Under the pieces are notes generated by a model. That model did no database searches. It was not told the origin of the DNA and saw only the letters and a program-made list of their open reading frames with translations. From Fodinibacter sp038210185 (GTDB lineage Bacteria; Actinomycetota; Actinomycetes; Actinomycetales; Dermatophilaceae): 21,938 nucleotides of DNA. The stretch lies in assembly GCA_038210185.1 (NCBI GenBank), contig JBBQWX010000072.1, positions 1 to 21,938 on the forward strand. Direction: 5' to 3'. Made by a program: the position numbers and the translations under genes. How positions within the stretch are numbered: the stretch's first letter is position 1; the number at the start of each line of letters is the position of its first letter. Below, piece by piece: positions 1 to 9,012 of the stretch.

Positions 1-150
1 GACCAGCTCGCCGGCATCCAGGAAACCGTCCTGATCTACCCCTCCACCGGCGGCCGCCCCAAGGCCCGCCGGATGCTCACCGAAACCACTCAAACCCAAG
101 ACCAGCTCAGCGAGGTCTTCACCCTCACCCGATGGGCTCCATGCACTTAG
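1..150 (+). CDS. C-terminal end of a transposase (IS1634-like), cut by the window edge
   Basis: Frame 1 is open from the first base to a TAG at 148-150 and gives the last 49 residues of a protein. The pattern LAGIQETVLIYP, then a Gly/Arg/Lys-rich turn, then a polar stretch and a final FTLTRWAP resembles the C-terminal tail of IS1634-type DDE transposases. In those proteins a hydrophobic strand is followed by a TLTxxxxxQ-like segment and a short LARYAP-like end. The catalytic part lies outside the window, so activity cannot be judged. The sequence after the stop would hold the right end of the element, but its inverted repeat cannot be recognised without the left end. The family assignment is from memory of the tail only. 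Confidence 0.5.
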   Translation, partial: DQLAGIQETVLIYPSTGGRPKARRMLTETTQTQDQLSEVFTLTRWAPCT

Positions 151-294
151 GTCATACACCCAGCCCACCACCAACACGGCCCTGAACTGCACGTTTACGT
201 GACTGCCTCGAGCTAACTAGGAAAGTCCCGCTAGATGTGCCCGGCAGCTGTTGCGCACCTGCTGGGGCCCCCTCCGACCCGAGCGTCCGGTGCG

Positions 295-543
295 TCATAC
301 CGCCGCCAGTCGCCGACTGGAGTTCAGCAGGCAAGAGTGGGAGAGGTCCGCGCACGAGATGTTCTCCATCGGCAGTTGACAGCCTCCCGACCCGACCACG
401 CCCTTGGACGGCGGCTTGCCGTAGACCCTCGTCTCCGCGCCACGCCGAGAGCGCAGGTCGTGGCCGGCGCCCGGCCCGCCCAGCTCCTTGCTGACGTGGT
501 GCTGCCAGTCATGGCGCCCCACGACGCAATGGGTGTGCTTCAC
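295..543 (-). other. Possible remnant of a small zinc-ribbon-like protein
   Basis: A minus-strand frame opening with GTG at 543 reads as a protein over its first 50 residues or so. It has a CVVGRHDWQHH segment followed by GHDLRSRRGAE. This resembles small actinobacterial proteins with a CxxGxHxW start and a later CxxCG knuckle. Here the second knuckle would have lost both cysteines (SRRG where CRRCG might be expected), and the frame then becomes low complexity. No Shine-Dalgarno sequence is visible. It could equally be a chance open frame in GC-rich DNA. Confidence 0.2.
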
Positions 544-874
544 GGCGATTTACCGTCCGGAAGCTGCGAAGCGATCAGTGCCCCGCCGCCCGCTGCGGGG
601 CGGTCAAGACCGTCTGGGAAGGGGGGCCTTGCGTCACTGCGCCGCGGGTCGAACGCACAACAGCGCTGCTGAGGATCAGTCGCCACTGTTGATGAGGGAG
701 CGCAAGCGCTTCGGGGCCACCCGCGCCCCGATCTGGGATATCCGTCCTAGCCCGATGGGAACCTCACCATGTCCTCGACGGTCTCCATCGCGAGGTAGGG
801 GTTGTCTCTGCCGCTGTCCAGGCCCTGGGTTCTGCAAACCCCGAGAGCCCCCGGGGACCGCCGGGCCCGCCTTG

Positions 875-1001
875 GGGGTGCCAGAGGCGCGACCCACCGC
901 GCCCTCGGCACCCCTTGAGCGACCAGCGCTCGCACTCGGGGGTGCCCGAGGCGCGCCCCACCGCGCGCCTGACACCCCTGAGCGATCACCGGTCCCACGC
1001 A
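875..1001. repeat. Two tandem palindromic units, period 64 bp (REP-like)
   Basis: Unit 1 has GGGGTGCC at 875-882 facing GGCACCCC at 907-914. An inner stem, GAGGCGC against GCGCCCTC, leaves one bulged base on each side and a loop of about 8 bases. Unit 2 starts exactly 64 bases later, with GGGGTGCC at 939-946 facing GACACCCC at 971-978, again with an inner GC-rich stem. Each unit is followed by TTGAGCGACC or CTGAGCGATC. The first unit also has a small hairpin, GAGCG-ACCAG-CGCTC. The arms are conserved better than the linker, as in repeated extragenic palindromes. No U-tract follows, so a classical terminator is less likely. Whether other copies exist in the genome cannot be seen here. Confidence 0.65.
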
Positions 1002-1149
1002 GGGGTTCACTCCGGACGGAACTGCCGCGGGGCGCACCTTCACCTCCAGGTTGAAGCGGTCCAGCGCTCTGGCCCAGGCAGGCAACCGTCGTCGGGTTCC
1101 GGGGCGGGGACGGGATACGCCCGTGGCGAACCCGCTGGACCTCGACCAC

Positions 1150-1834
1150 ACCGGAGGGTTGGCTGGCCCGATGAGCATGCTGGTGCGCACCTTGCCCCGT
1201 TCCTGGAAGCGTTCCAACGGCATGGGATTGGGTGGCGCTGAAGGCAGGTCACAGCGCAGTGGGGTGTCGACGACGGGAGGGATGATCTCGACGACCTGGA
1301 CGGGTCGACCCGGCAGGCTGCCCTCTCAGGCTGACCGTGTGGGAGTGAACCGCGGCCTTGGTCGCGCAGTAGACGGGGGCCTTCGCGTAGGGCACGAACC
1401 CGAGACCAGAACCGACGTGCACCACACGCGAGCGCTCAGCTCGACGCAGCAGGGGGAGTGCGGCCGCGGTGACGGTGGCGAGCCCGGTGAAGTTGGTGGC
1501 GATCTCGGACGCGACGTCGGCAGGTCCGGGCAGTTGCGTGGCAGAGAAGGTCGAGCAGCCGCTCAATTCCTGCGCTGTTGACCAGAGTGGTCTGATGCGA
1601 GGTTCCCGCCGCTACTTCGGCCATTGCGCGTGTCACGAGCTCCGGGTCGGCGACGTCCATCACGACCACAGACATCCCGGGATGGCCAGCGGCCACCGAG
1701 TCCGACCGTGCCCGGTCCCGGCCCGAGATGATGAGGCGAGCCCCCCGCGCCTGCAAGCGCGCGGCGAGACCCGCGCCGATCCCCGAACTGGCCCCGGTGA
1801 TCAGGACGACCCCATCCTTCACGCGCTGCGCCAC
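1150..1834 (-). pseudogene. Short-chain dehydrogenase/reductase, broken by frameshifts
   Basis: From a GTG at 1834 the minus strand encodes an SDR Rossmann start: VVLITGASSGIGAGLAARL carries the TGxxxGxG cofactor motif, and VNSAGI matches the NNAG motif. Around 1560 the reading frame shifts. In the second frame EIATNFTGLATV, VVHVGSGLGFVPYA and VYCATKAAVHSHTVSLR supply the Ser-Tyr-Lys active site (YxxxK). Near 1300 a second shift is needed to read VQVVEIIPPVVDTPL, the usual segment after the active site, and similarity then fades. An intact relative would be an NAD(P)H-dependent oxidoreductase of about 230-260 residues. Two frameshifts in one gene argue for a decayed copy rather than a sequencing slip, but raw reads would be needed to exclude errors. 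Confidence 0.75.
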
Positions 1835-2051
1835 ACCCTCGGCCTCCTGCCACCTTCAGCCCCACGGTGACGCGGTCGACGTCCCGGCCAGCAGGCATTC
1901 ACTGCCGCGATCCAGTCGCACGAGTCCGCCAGCGACAGAACGTACCTGCCCGGTCACCCGCGTGGAGGCCACGATCGAGCGTGAGCCCATCATCGCGGGC
2001 ACCATTGGCGACGCCATGGACGGGCCGGCGACCTCCGAGGAGGAGCACGAT

Positions 2052-2275
2052 CTCTGCCGGTCGTAGGCACCCACCGCGAGGTTCCCTTCCACCCGGGTGC
2101 CCGCTGTCGTCCTCACCGAGAACCCCCGACTACCTTCGCGAGCGCACGATCGTGTGGTGCCGCTCGCACAGCAAGGCAGCGTTCGACACGCCCGACGGAC
2201 CGCCATCGGCCCGATGAACCAGAGATGGCAGACCATCGGTGGATTGAGGCTCGGCGGCCCCGGGCGAGAACCCAA
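2052..2275 (-). pseudogene. C-terminal remnant of a DUF222/13E12-type HNH endonuclease
   Basis: On the minus strand, DGLPSLVHRADGGPSG is followed by VSNAALLCERHHTIVRSRR. This matches the HNH motif region of the actinobacterial DUF222/13E12-repeat proteins, which typically read HHxxHWADGGPTSLxNxxLLCxxHHxxVH. The first His pair has been replaced (LPSLVHR). After a frameshift, GTRVEGNLAVGAYDRQ resembles the usual end of these proteins. The N-terminal DUF222 domain is absent, because the TSUP gene begins directly to the right. It is almost certainly non-functional. Such fragments are common debris in actinobacterial genomes. Confidence 0.65.
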
Positions 2276-2283
2276 TCGGCGCT

Positions 2284-3003
2284 TCAGGCGCTGAGGCCGA
2301 GCAGCCGCATGCTGTAGCCGCCCATGACGACCCAGAAGAGGACCGCATACCCCCGCTCTCCCACTTGCTTGTTGATGTGCCTGCCCAAGAAGGTGCTGGC
2401 TAGCATCACGGGTAGCAGGGCCGCCATGAGCAGGAGCGAACTGGACTGCAGGAGCCCGGCTCCGGCATAGACAGCTGCCTTGGTGAGATCGCCTGCTAGA
2501 GAGACGACGGAGGCGGCGCCGACGAGGTGGGCGCGGTCCAGTCGGAGCATCCGGAGCGAGAGTCCCTTGAGCGGACCTGATGTCCCCGAGAAGCCAGAGG
2601 TGGCGCCGGACGCGAAGCCGAGAACGGGGGCCCCGAACCGCTGCGCGCGGGAGACTCGTAGCCGTTCCGCCAGTAGCGCGAGGACGATGCTTGCGATGAC
2701 CGCGACGCTGACCCAGCTCTCCGGGAGCGCAACCAGCAGGCTGGCGCCGACGAGTGATCCGAGCACCACGACCACGAGCACCTCGATCACGGCTCGCCAA
2801 GGGAGAGAGTGCCGGTAGGCGGCGATCTTGACGACGTTGTTGGCGGCCAGGAGGAGTGCCGCCAGGGCGACGCCCTCCTTGGTTCCGATGGCGAGCGCGA
2901 GCAGCGGGACCAGGACTAGTGAGCCGCCGAGGCCCGCTGAGGCCGACAGGGTGCAGGCTGCCGCGGTGCCCAGCACCACGAGAAGGACAAGTTCTGGTGT
3001 CAC
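2284..3003 (-). CDS. TauE/SafE (TSUP) family membrane transporter
   Basis: This 239-residue protein is almost entirely hydrophobic, with about seven or eight membrane segments. It has the two glycine-rich repeats typical of the TSUP family: ASAGLGGSLVLVPLLA at residues 21-36 and GATSGFSGTSGPLKG at 133-147. Family members carry sulfite, sulfonates or other small organosulfur anions across the cytoplasmic membrane; the substrate cannot be read from sequence. The length is slightly below the usual 240-270 residues. The GTG start at 3003 is supported by a GGGAGAG Shine-Dalgarno sequence a few bases upstream. It lies on the same strand as the decayed HNH and dehydrogenase genes and has no intact partner, so it appears to be a lone gene. 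The reading frame is intact. Confidence 0.85.
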   Translation of the reverse strand: MTPELVLLVVLGTAAACTLSASAGLGGSLVLVPLLALAIGTKEGVALAALLLAANNVVKIAAYRHSLPWRAVIEVLVVVVLGSLVGASLLVALPESWVSVAVIASIVLALLAERLRVSRAQRFGAPVLGFASGATSGFSGTSGPLKGLSLRMLRLDRAHLVGAASVVSLAGDLTKAAVYAGAGLLQSSSLLLMAALLPVMLASTFLGRHINKQVGERGYAVLFWVVMGGYSMRLLGLSA

Positions 3004-4760
3004 GTCGCTCTCCCATCTCGGCGTGAGCCCTCATCCTGCCGAGCCCGGCGAGACCAGTTCCTGCTCGTGCTCTTGCTGGGCGTCTCAGTGCTCCTCTACC
3101 CCGTTTGTCTCCCGGTCGGGAGGGTTGCCCGGTTCGACAGAGTGGGAGGCGACATGGCCGGAGGCCTCGCACCCGCCGACGCTGAGTGCACTCACCCTGA
3201 CCCGTCACGATCGACTGAACCCGGAACTGCGGTGGTGAGGCCCATACTGCGGCTCAGTGGGGCCCAATGGCTAGTGAATCACCGGGTCGCTCGACGTGTG
3301 CACGCAGTGACATCGACCGGCGGCACCCGATGACGGCAACAATCCAGCTCGGCAAGCTCAGCCCCGCCGTCACCGCCACCACTCGCTCTCGCCACTGCGC
3401 CCTTGCGGGGGAAATGCCGAAGGTCGGCCCGCCAGGTCGCTGCTCCACACGGTCGCCACGTGCAGAATGAGAGCAGCACGCGGGCGACGACCCCCCCGCC
3501 AACGGCGCGGGCCCGGCCGAGACCAAGACGTGTGTGAGTCACGACAGCGTCCCTCCGAACTCAAGCGCCACTCACCGTACTGCGCCTCGGCATCGCAACG
3601 GGGGCCTCTGGTGCGCGCGGAGAACGGCGAAGACGCGAGCGGCAGGTACTTCTGTCCGTGTCTGCCCATCGCTGCGTCAGGGACGCTCAGGCGAACCGGA
3701 CTGCCATCGTGCCGTGGGCCATTGGGACATTCCGCGGCGTATGCGGGCAGCCTGAGCGGGCCGTCGAGGCCGGCCCGCCAGCGCCGCCCGTAGACGGACG
3801 CGGGCCTTGGTCCAGCACAGGTCTTCTCGGCGGCAGCATGCTGGTTTGGACCAGTCGGACCGAGTCTGCACGACGACGCAGGGTGTTGATGAGGGCGCTT
3901 GCTGCTCAACTCGACGGGGGCGCCCAGGTCGCTGGGCTGCAACCACGGCCGCTGAGATTCGTGATCGAGTTCCCGGCCGGCTCAAGGGGGCAGCCACTGC
4001 GATGCGAAGGCCGGGCGCGACGGAACTCAACGGCCTGCGAGCGATCCTCACCAATGCCCACTCCACCTTGGCGGGGCCAAGGACCTTCGGCGGCCCCGAT
4101 GACCATCTCATTCCTGTCCGGGGCGATCAGGGCGATCAGGACGATCGCTGCGCCTCTCGACCTGGCCCCGCTCTTCGACGTGGGGAGCTTTGGCAGCGTT
4201 CATTGTTCTGGCACGTGGACCTGAAGCACTCTTCGCTCGAGACGACCCTCCGTGCGACGATCACGCCCAGCGACCTGATCGCGGCGATCGAGAGGGCAGA
4301 CCGGTGCCGGTTGATCGTCGACCTCATCGACGCCGTCGCGGCGAGAGCGCCCAGCGGGCTCTCGTGCCAGCTGGTATCGAGGATCAGGCGGATCGAGACT
4401 CCTGTCCCCGTTCGTTGCGCCGCGAGCCGAGGTGCCAGGTGTCCAGTGCTCGCTGATCGAGAAGGGGTATCGGAATGGACATCTTGACCGGCATCCAAGC
4501 CGCCACCCGTCGATGCGGGCGCGCCGCCTTCGGTCACGGAGTTCCGTTGATCGAACTTCCCCGGTGTGGGACGATCGGTCGTATTGGCCACTGCTTCGGC
4601 CGTGGCCAACACCGGCTCGCCGCGAGAGCCGAACGGCGTCGCGTCGCGGCACCCCGACTTGACGTCACCGGCCCGGTCCGATGCCCTCTTCACTCGTGGG
4701 AGGTGGCCGCCCACCGCGCCACGACTTTCCTTTTTCGTCATCGATCCTTGAGGGTGGTCC
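3004..4760. other. Gene-poor stretch of about 1.75 kb
   Basis: I see no gene I can support here. Many frames are open on both strands, but they are Arg/Pro/Ser/Gly-rich in the way antisense or non-coding GC-rich DNA reads. One plus-strand segment near 4215-4420 (LIAAIERADRCRLIVDLIDA) is more protein-like, but it has no clear start or relatives that I recognise. A frame opening at the ATG at 4475 has a loose purine-rich leader and also cannot be assigned. A 9-bp tandem repeat (GGGCGATCA) lies at 4121-4147. The stretch may be decayed coding DNA. Confidence 0.45.
4121..4147. repeat. Three 9-bp tandem units
   Basis: GGGCGATCA occurs twice back to back (4121-4129 and 4130-4138) and is followed by the near copy GGACGATCG (4139-4147). 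It is short and could be a replication-slippage product. No function is suggested. Confidence 0.6.
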
Positions 4761-7700
4761 ATGGCTCGGGAAGGCAAACCACGTCCGGCTGACGATGCCG
4801 GTCGACAGGCTGAGGTCGAGCCCGAGGGCGGTCCGATCGACCGGTTGCAGTCGATGCTCGACGAACGACTCGCTGTCCCACACGAGAAGTCCGGTGACGA
4901 CGACGAGGGTGACGGCGAGAGCGTGCGGCCCGCTGGGGGACCGGCACCTGAGGGGCCAGGCGGTGCGGACATCGAGGCTCACGAGGCTGACGCTGCGAGG
5001 GAGGGCCGCGGCACCGGGCGGCTCGGCGAGCTGAGGCGTGAGCGGCTCGCCGAGTATCGGGAGCGCCAGCAGGGCAGGCTTGCCGAAGCGGCACCGGACG
5101 TCCCCGCCGCCCCGGCGCCCCCGCCCCAGAACAACTGGATCCCGATCGGGCCCTCGGTCGTGCTTCAGGGCCAGGTCTCGAACCGAGCCAACGTGTCCGG
5201 CCGGGTGGCCGGCGTCGCGGTCGCCGCCGGCGGCCTGCGGATATACGTGGCGGCCGCCAACGGCGGCGTGTGGCGCTCGGACGACGGCGGCTCCACCTGG
5301 TCCGACACGATGCCTTCGTGGGATCTCAACCCGCTGACGCTGTCGTCCGACTCGCTTGCCTGCGGGGCGATCGCGATCGACCCCGGCGACCCCGACCGCG
5401 TCTACGTGGGGAGCGGCGAGGGGGACTCGGACTGGTCGGGCGGCGGCACGATCACGGGCGTCGGCCCGGTCGTCTCCGACGACGGCGGGGTGAACTGGGC
5501 GACGGAGGCCGCGAGCCCGTCGCTCGCCGGCTCGTCGTTCTACATGCTCGCCGTCGATCCGGACGATCCCGACGTCGTCGTTGCCGCGACGGCGCTCGGC
5601 ATCTACCGCCGCGAACCGGCCGCAGGTGGCTTCCAGTGGAATCGCAAGATGACTGGGCGCACGTTCTCGGTCGTCGTCGCGAAGTCCGCGACGGCGAAGC
5701 GGTTCTATGCCTGCGGGGGCAGCGCCGTGTTCAGCTCACCGGACGGGGTGACGTGGACGGCGCTTTCCACCGGCTTCCCGGCGACGAACGTCGGCCGGGT
5801 AGCGCTCGCCGTGCAACCGACGAATCCCGACAACGTCTACGCGCTCGCTGCGGCAAGTGCTGACTGGACGGTGCGCGGCGTATGGCGGCTCGACAACGCC
5901 ACTGGCGCCGCACCGGCGTGGCGCGAGGTGACCGGAGCACCGGGGGACCTGTTCGGGACCGGCACAGGCCAGGGTTGGTGGGACATCGCGACCGCTGTCG
6001 ACCCGACGGACCTCAACCGGCTCTACCTCGGCGGCTCGACCCGATCCAGCGGCGCCGCCGGCCCCGACACCTGGTCGTCGGCGCTCTACCGCTCCATCGT
6101 GAGCAGCACCGGCAGCGGCGCCGGACTCTCGTACTCGATGAGCAACACAGCGATCGGAGCGAACGTTCACGCCGACCTTCACCGGCTGGCGATCACTCCC
6201 GGCGACAGCGACAACCTGTGGGTCTGTAGCGACGGTGGCCTGTTCATGGCTGACGACGCAACCGGGGCGGCGACGTTCCGCGACCGCAACGCAGGCCTCA
6301 ACACGATCACCTGCGAGCACCTCAGTCTTCATCCGACGCAGGGAGCCGTCGCACTGGTCGGTGGCCAGGACCACGGCACGATGCGCTATGTCGGTGAGGA
6401 GGCGTGGCTCCACATGGCGCCAGGGGACGGCGGGTACTCGGTCATCAACTGGAATGACCCGTACAAGATGATCGTGACCTACCCGTCCACGATCGTGCGC
6501 CGCTTCACCGACGGCGGTACGCGGTACAACTACACCCACGTCAGCCTGAACAGCGCGGACCCGGCGCTGTTCTATGCGCCGATGGTCGGAACTCCGGTGA
6601 ACGCAGCCGCTCCCGCGGAGGCGGAAAGGGTGGCGATCGGCACCACCCGGCCGTGGATCAGCGCCACCTTCGGTGGCGGATGGACCTCGATCCCCGCAGG
6701 TACGACGGCGGACCAGCTCGGTGTGGGCAACACCTTCCGTATCCGCTCAATGGTCTTCGCCTCCGCGCAGCGTCTGTACGTCGGCACGATGAACGGGCGT
6801 GTCTATCGCTACGACGAGGCGGGCGGCGCTTGGACGCAGACGCGCATCGACGACGACGGCGGGATGCCGTCGACGTTCGCCGTCCCGGTGACCGACATGG
6901 CCGTCGACCCGAATGACTCAGCGGGCGCATCGATCTACATCACGTTCGGCGGGATGCTCAACGACGCCCGGCGGGTGTGGCGCTACAACGGGTCGACGTG
7001 GGCGAGCGCCAGTGGAACTGGCGCGACCGGTCTTCTCGACGTGCAGTTCGGCGCCGTCGCCTGCGACGCCGACAACCCGACACACGTCTACGCTGGCGCC
7101 GACATCGGCGTGTGGCGGAGCACGAACTCGGGCGCCACCTGGCAGGTGTTCTCCGAGGGACTTCCCGACGTCTTCGTGATGGACCTCAAGACCGTCAAGC
7201 TGAGCAACGGCGTTCGCCTCCTGCGGGCGTCGACTCACGGGCGCGGCGTCTTCGAGCGCACACTCGACTCGGCCCCGAAGCAAGGAGTCGAGCTCTACGT
7301 TCGCGACACTCAGCTCGACGAGGGCCGATTCGCCACGATCAACTGGCTACCCGACCCGGCCCACCAAGGCGAGACCGTGCGGCACTGGCACGGGCCGGAC
7401 ATCAAAGTCGACACCCCGGACGCGATGGGCAACTACCAGTTCGCGCTCGGGTCGACGATCGACTTCGCGGACTTCGTGGGAACCCTGACGGATGACTCCG
7501 GAACCGTGGCCACCCACACCACCTCCACGGTCATCACCCGTGTCTACGTCCAGGTGCACAACCGTGGGGTCATCCGGGCCGATGGCGTCCGCGTCACCTG
7601 CCTTCTGGCGAACGCCTCGGCGGCGCTGCCGAGCCTTCCGGCCGGTTACGACGTCGACGTTCGCAACGGAACGCCGATCGCCGGCCCGAACTGGGTGACG

Positions 7701-8738
7701 TTGGGCAGCGTCCTCCTCGACGACGTCACCATGGGAGAACCGAAAATCGCTGCGTTCGACCTGCCGTCGAGCCTGCTGCCCCCGCCGGCCTCCCTGGCCG
7801 GCAACAACCACCACTGCGTACTCGCGCTCCTGCACCATGCCAGCGACCCGTACACCTCGACAGAGACGAACACCGACCTGAACTCGATCCAAGAGTGCAA
7901 GGCCGCCCACAAGAACCTGCAGGTGGTGGAGTTCACCGGCACCGTGCCGGCCGCTCCCACGATCATTCCGGTCCGAATCCACTGCGTCGATGGGAAGCCG
8001 GCCACGATGCGGATCAACCTGAACGGCTACCCAGGCACCGTGCGGGTGTACCTACCACCGATCGCGAGCCCGAGCGCACTCAAACGGGCAACGCGCGGGT
8101 TCGAGGTCGGAGACGACTTCGAGGACTACACGGTGTGGGCCGACTGGCAGCGGCGCGAGATCGGCCGCAACCAGCGCAGTCGGCATCCCTGGAACCGCGA
8201 GTTCGCGAAGCAGCGACTCGCCAACATCGAGCGAGTTCTGGGCGCCGGAGTCATGCTCACCGCCGTGACCTCGAAGGCAGTCGAGCTCCGTAACATCGAA
8301 TGCCAGCAAGAGGGGTACATCGAGTTCCATGTCCTCGTCGACCGGCCGGCGCGGGCCAAAGTCGGCCAGGCGTTCCCAATCGAGATCGTCCAGCTCGGCG
8401 CCGAGGGCGAAGAAGTCATCGGCGGACTGTCGATTCGGGTTGCCATCACGCAGGAGCCCGAGCAGCTCAGGCACGAACTCCTCGTGAAGACGTCACGCGA
8501 CGCGCGGACGGGTCGACTCCTGCTGCTTGCGCGCCTCGTCGACGGCAACGGTGAACGCGTCGACCCGGCGCACGTGCTGGTTTCCGTGTCGGGTCGCGGG
8601 ATCGCTCTGCCCGAGCTGAAGTTCCACGCGGGCTGGCGGGCCCACTACGCCCACCTGGACAGCGACGCCGGGACGCGCATCACGGTGCGAGCAGCGCTCG
8701 GGGGACTCGAGGTTGCCACGACAGACCACCGCGTCTGA
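4761..8738 (+). CDS. Large beta-propeller protein with Asp-box (BNR/sortilin-like) repeats
   Basis: The 1325-residue protein starts at an ATG preceded by AGGGTGG (4751-4757). Residues 1-115 are highly charged and Glu/Arg-rich, with a likely coiled coil near 85-110 and then a Pro/Ala linker; no signal peptide or membrane segment is visible. From about 124 (NNWIPIGPS) to about 835 the protein reads as a multi-bladed propeller. Asp boxes include SDDGGSTW (about 172), SDDGGVNW (about 238), SSPDGVTW (about 325) and STNSGATW (about 787). Blades also show DPxDPDxVYVG and DPNDSAGASIYI turns. The propeller closes with THGRGVFER, a frequent ending in this family. Residues 900-1050 look like a CARDB-type beta sandwich (VQVHNRGVIRADGVRV), and the last 270 residues are further beta-rich domains. 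Such proteins usually bind glycans or proteins. Sialidase activity is not supported, because the catalytic Arg triad and Tyr/Glu pair are not evident. The precise role is unknown. Confidence 0.8.
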   Translation: MAREGKPRPADDAGRQAEVEPEGGPIDRLQSMLDERLAVPHEKSGDDDEGDGESVRPAGGPAPEGPGGADIEAHEADAAREGRGTGRLGELRRERLAEYRERQQGRLAEAAPDVPAAPAPPPQNNWIPIGPSVVLQGQVSNRANVSGRVAGVAVAAGGLRIYVAAANGGVWRSDDGGSTWSDTMPSWDLNPLTLSSDSLACGAIAIDPGDPDRVYVGSGEGDSDWSGGGTITGVGPVVSDDGGVNWATEAASPSLAGSSFYMLAVDPDDPDVVVAATALGIYRREPAAGGFQWNRKMTGRTFSVVVAKSATAKRFYACGGSAVFSSPDGVTWTALSTGFPATNVGRVALAVQPTNPDNVYALAAASADWTVRGVWRLDNATGAAPAWREVTGAPGDLFGTGTGQGWWDIATAVDPTDLNRLYLGGSTRSSGAAGPDTWSSALYRSIVSSTGSGAGLSYSMSNTAIGANVHADLHRLAITPGDSDNLWVCSDGGLFMADDATGAATFRDRNAGLNTITCEHLSLHPTQGAVALVGGQDHGTMRYVGEEAWLHMAPGDGGYSVINWNDPYKMIVTYPSTIVRRFTDGGTRYNYTHVSLNSADPALFYAPMVGTPVNAAAPAEAERVAIGTTRPWISATFGGGWTSIPAGTTADQLGVGNTFRIRSMVFASAQRLYVGTMNGRVYRYDEAGGAWTQTRIDDDGGMPSTFAVPVTDMAVDPNDSAGASIYITFGGMLNDARRVWRYNGSTWASASGTGATGLLDVQFGAVACDADNPTHVYAGADIGVWRSTNSGATWQVFSEGLPDVFVMDLKTVKLSNGVRLLRASTHGRGVFERTLDSAPKQGVELYVRDTQLDEGRFATINWLPDPAHQGETVRHWHGPDIKVDTPDAMGNYQFALGSTIDFADFVGTLTDDSGTVATHTTSTVITRVYVQVHNRGVIRADGVRVTCLLANASAALPSLPAGYDVDVRNGTPIAGPNWVTLGSVLLDDVTMGEPKIAAFDLPSSLLPPPASLAGNNHHCVLALLHHASDPYTSTETNTDLNSIQECKAAHKNLQVVEFTGTVPAAPTIIPVRIHCVDGKPATMRINLNGYPGTVRVYLPPIASPSALKRATRGFEVGDDFEDYTVWADWQRREIGRNQRSRHPWNREFAKQRLANIERVLGAGVMLTAVTSKAVELRNIECQQEGYIEFHVLVDRPARAKVGQAFPIEIVQLGAEGEEVIGGLSIRVAITQEPEQLRHELLVKTSRDARTGRLLLLARLVDGNGERVDPAHVLVSVSGRGIALPELKFHAGWRAHYAHLDSDAGTRITVRAALGGLEVATTDHRV

Positions 8739-9012
8739 AGCGTCCGGCAGAGAAGATCAGGCTGCGTGGCCCTCGATCGATGCGGGCCGAAGCCATTCGT
8801 ATCTGGCGGCCCTGAGGAAGCCTCTGTCCGGCGCCGAATGTGCCGCCCCGTCATCGTTCGCGGAACAGCAGGCCGACGCGCCGCATCGTCCACCGCTGCG
8901 TACGGCCGCTTGACGACTCAGTGCGTGAGGAGCTCCTGAGTGAGATGTCGCCGAACGCGTCCGTGTCCACTACCCACCCCGGCATCTCCTCCGTTCCCCG
9001 ATGCGGCGGCCG

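Larger units (their letters stand above)
151..1150. other. One-kilobase stretch without a convincing gene
   Basis: Several overlapping frames are open here, as expected in GC-rich DNA. None has a convincing start, ribosome site and protein-like composition together. The stretch holds the possible small-protein remnant at 295-543 and the tandem palindromes around 875-978. A short minus-strand segment near 755-830 reads SGRDNPYLAMETVEDMVRF before a stop. It looks protein-like but I cannot assign it. Confidence 0.5.

Noticed and set aside
875..978. The palindromic units read as transcription terminators
   Set aside because: There is no T-run after either stem, the units are in exact tandem, and no gene ends nearby.
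1856..3208. A 450-residue minus-strand open frame overlapping the TSUP gene
   Set aside because: It is Arg/Pro/Gly-rich with no motif, and it covers the TSUP gene in another frame; the TSUP reading has clear family repeats and a ribosome site.
4136..4972. A 278-residue minus-strand open frame across the propeller gene start
   Set aside because: It is Ser/Pro-rich and low complexity, overlaps the supported propeller gene, and has no motif.
4761..8738. Sialidase activity for the propeller protein
   Set aside because: Asp boxes occur in many propellers. I could not find the arginine triad and the Tyr/Glu pair needed for a sialidase.
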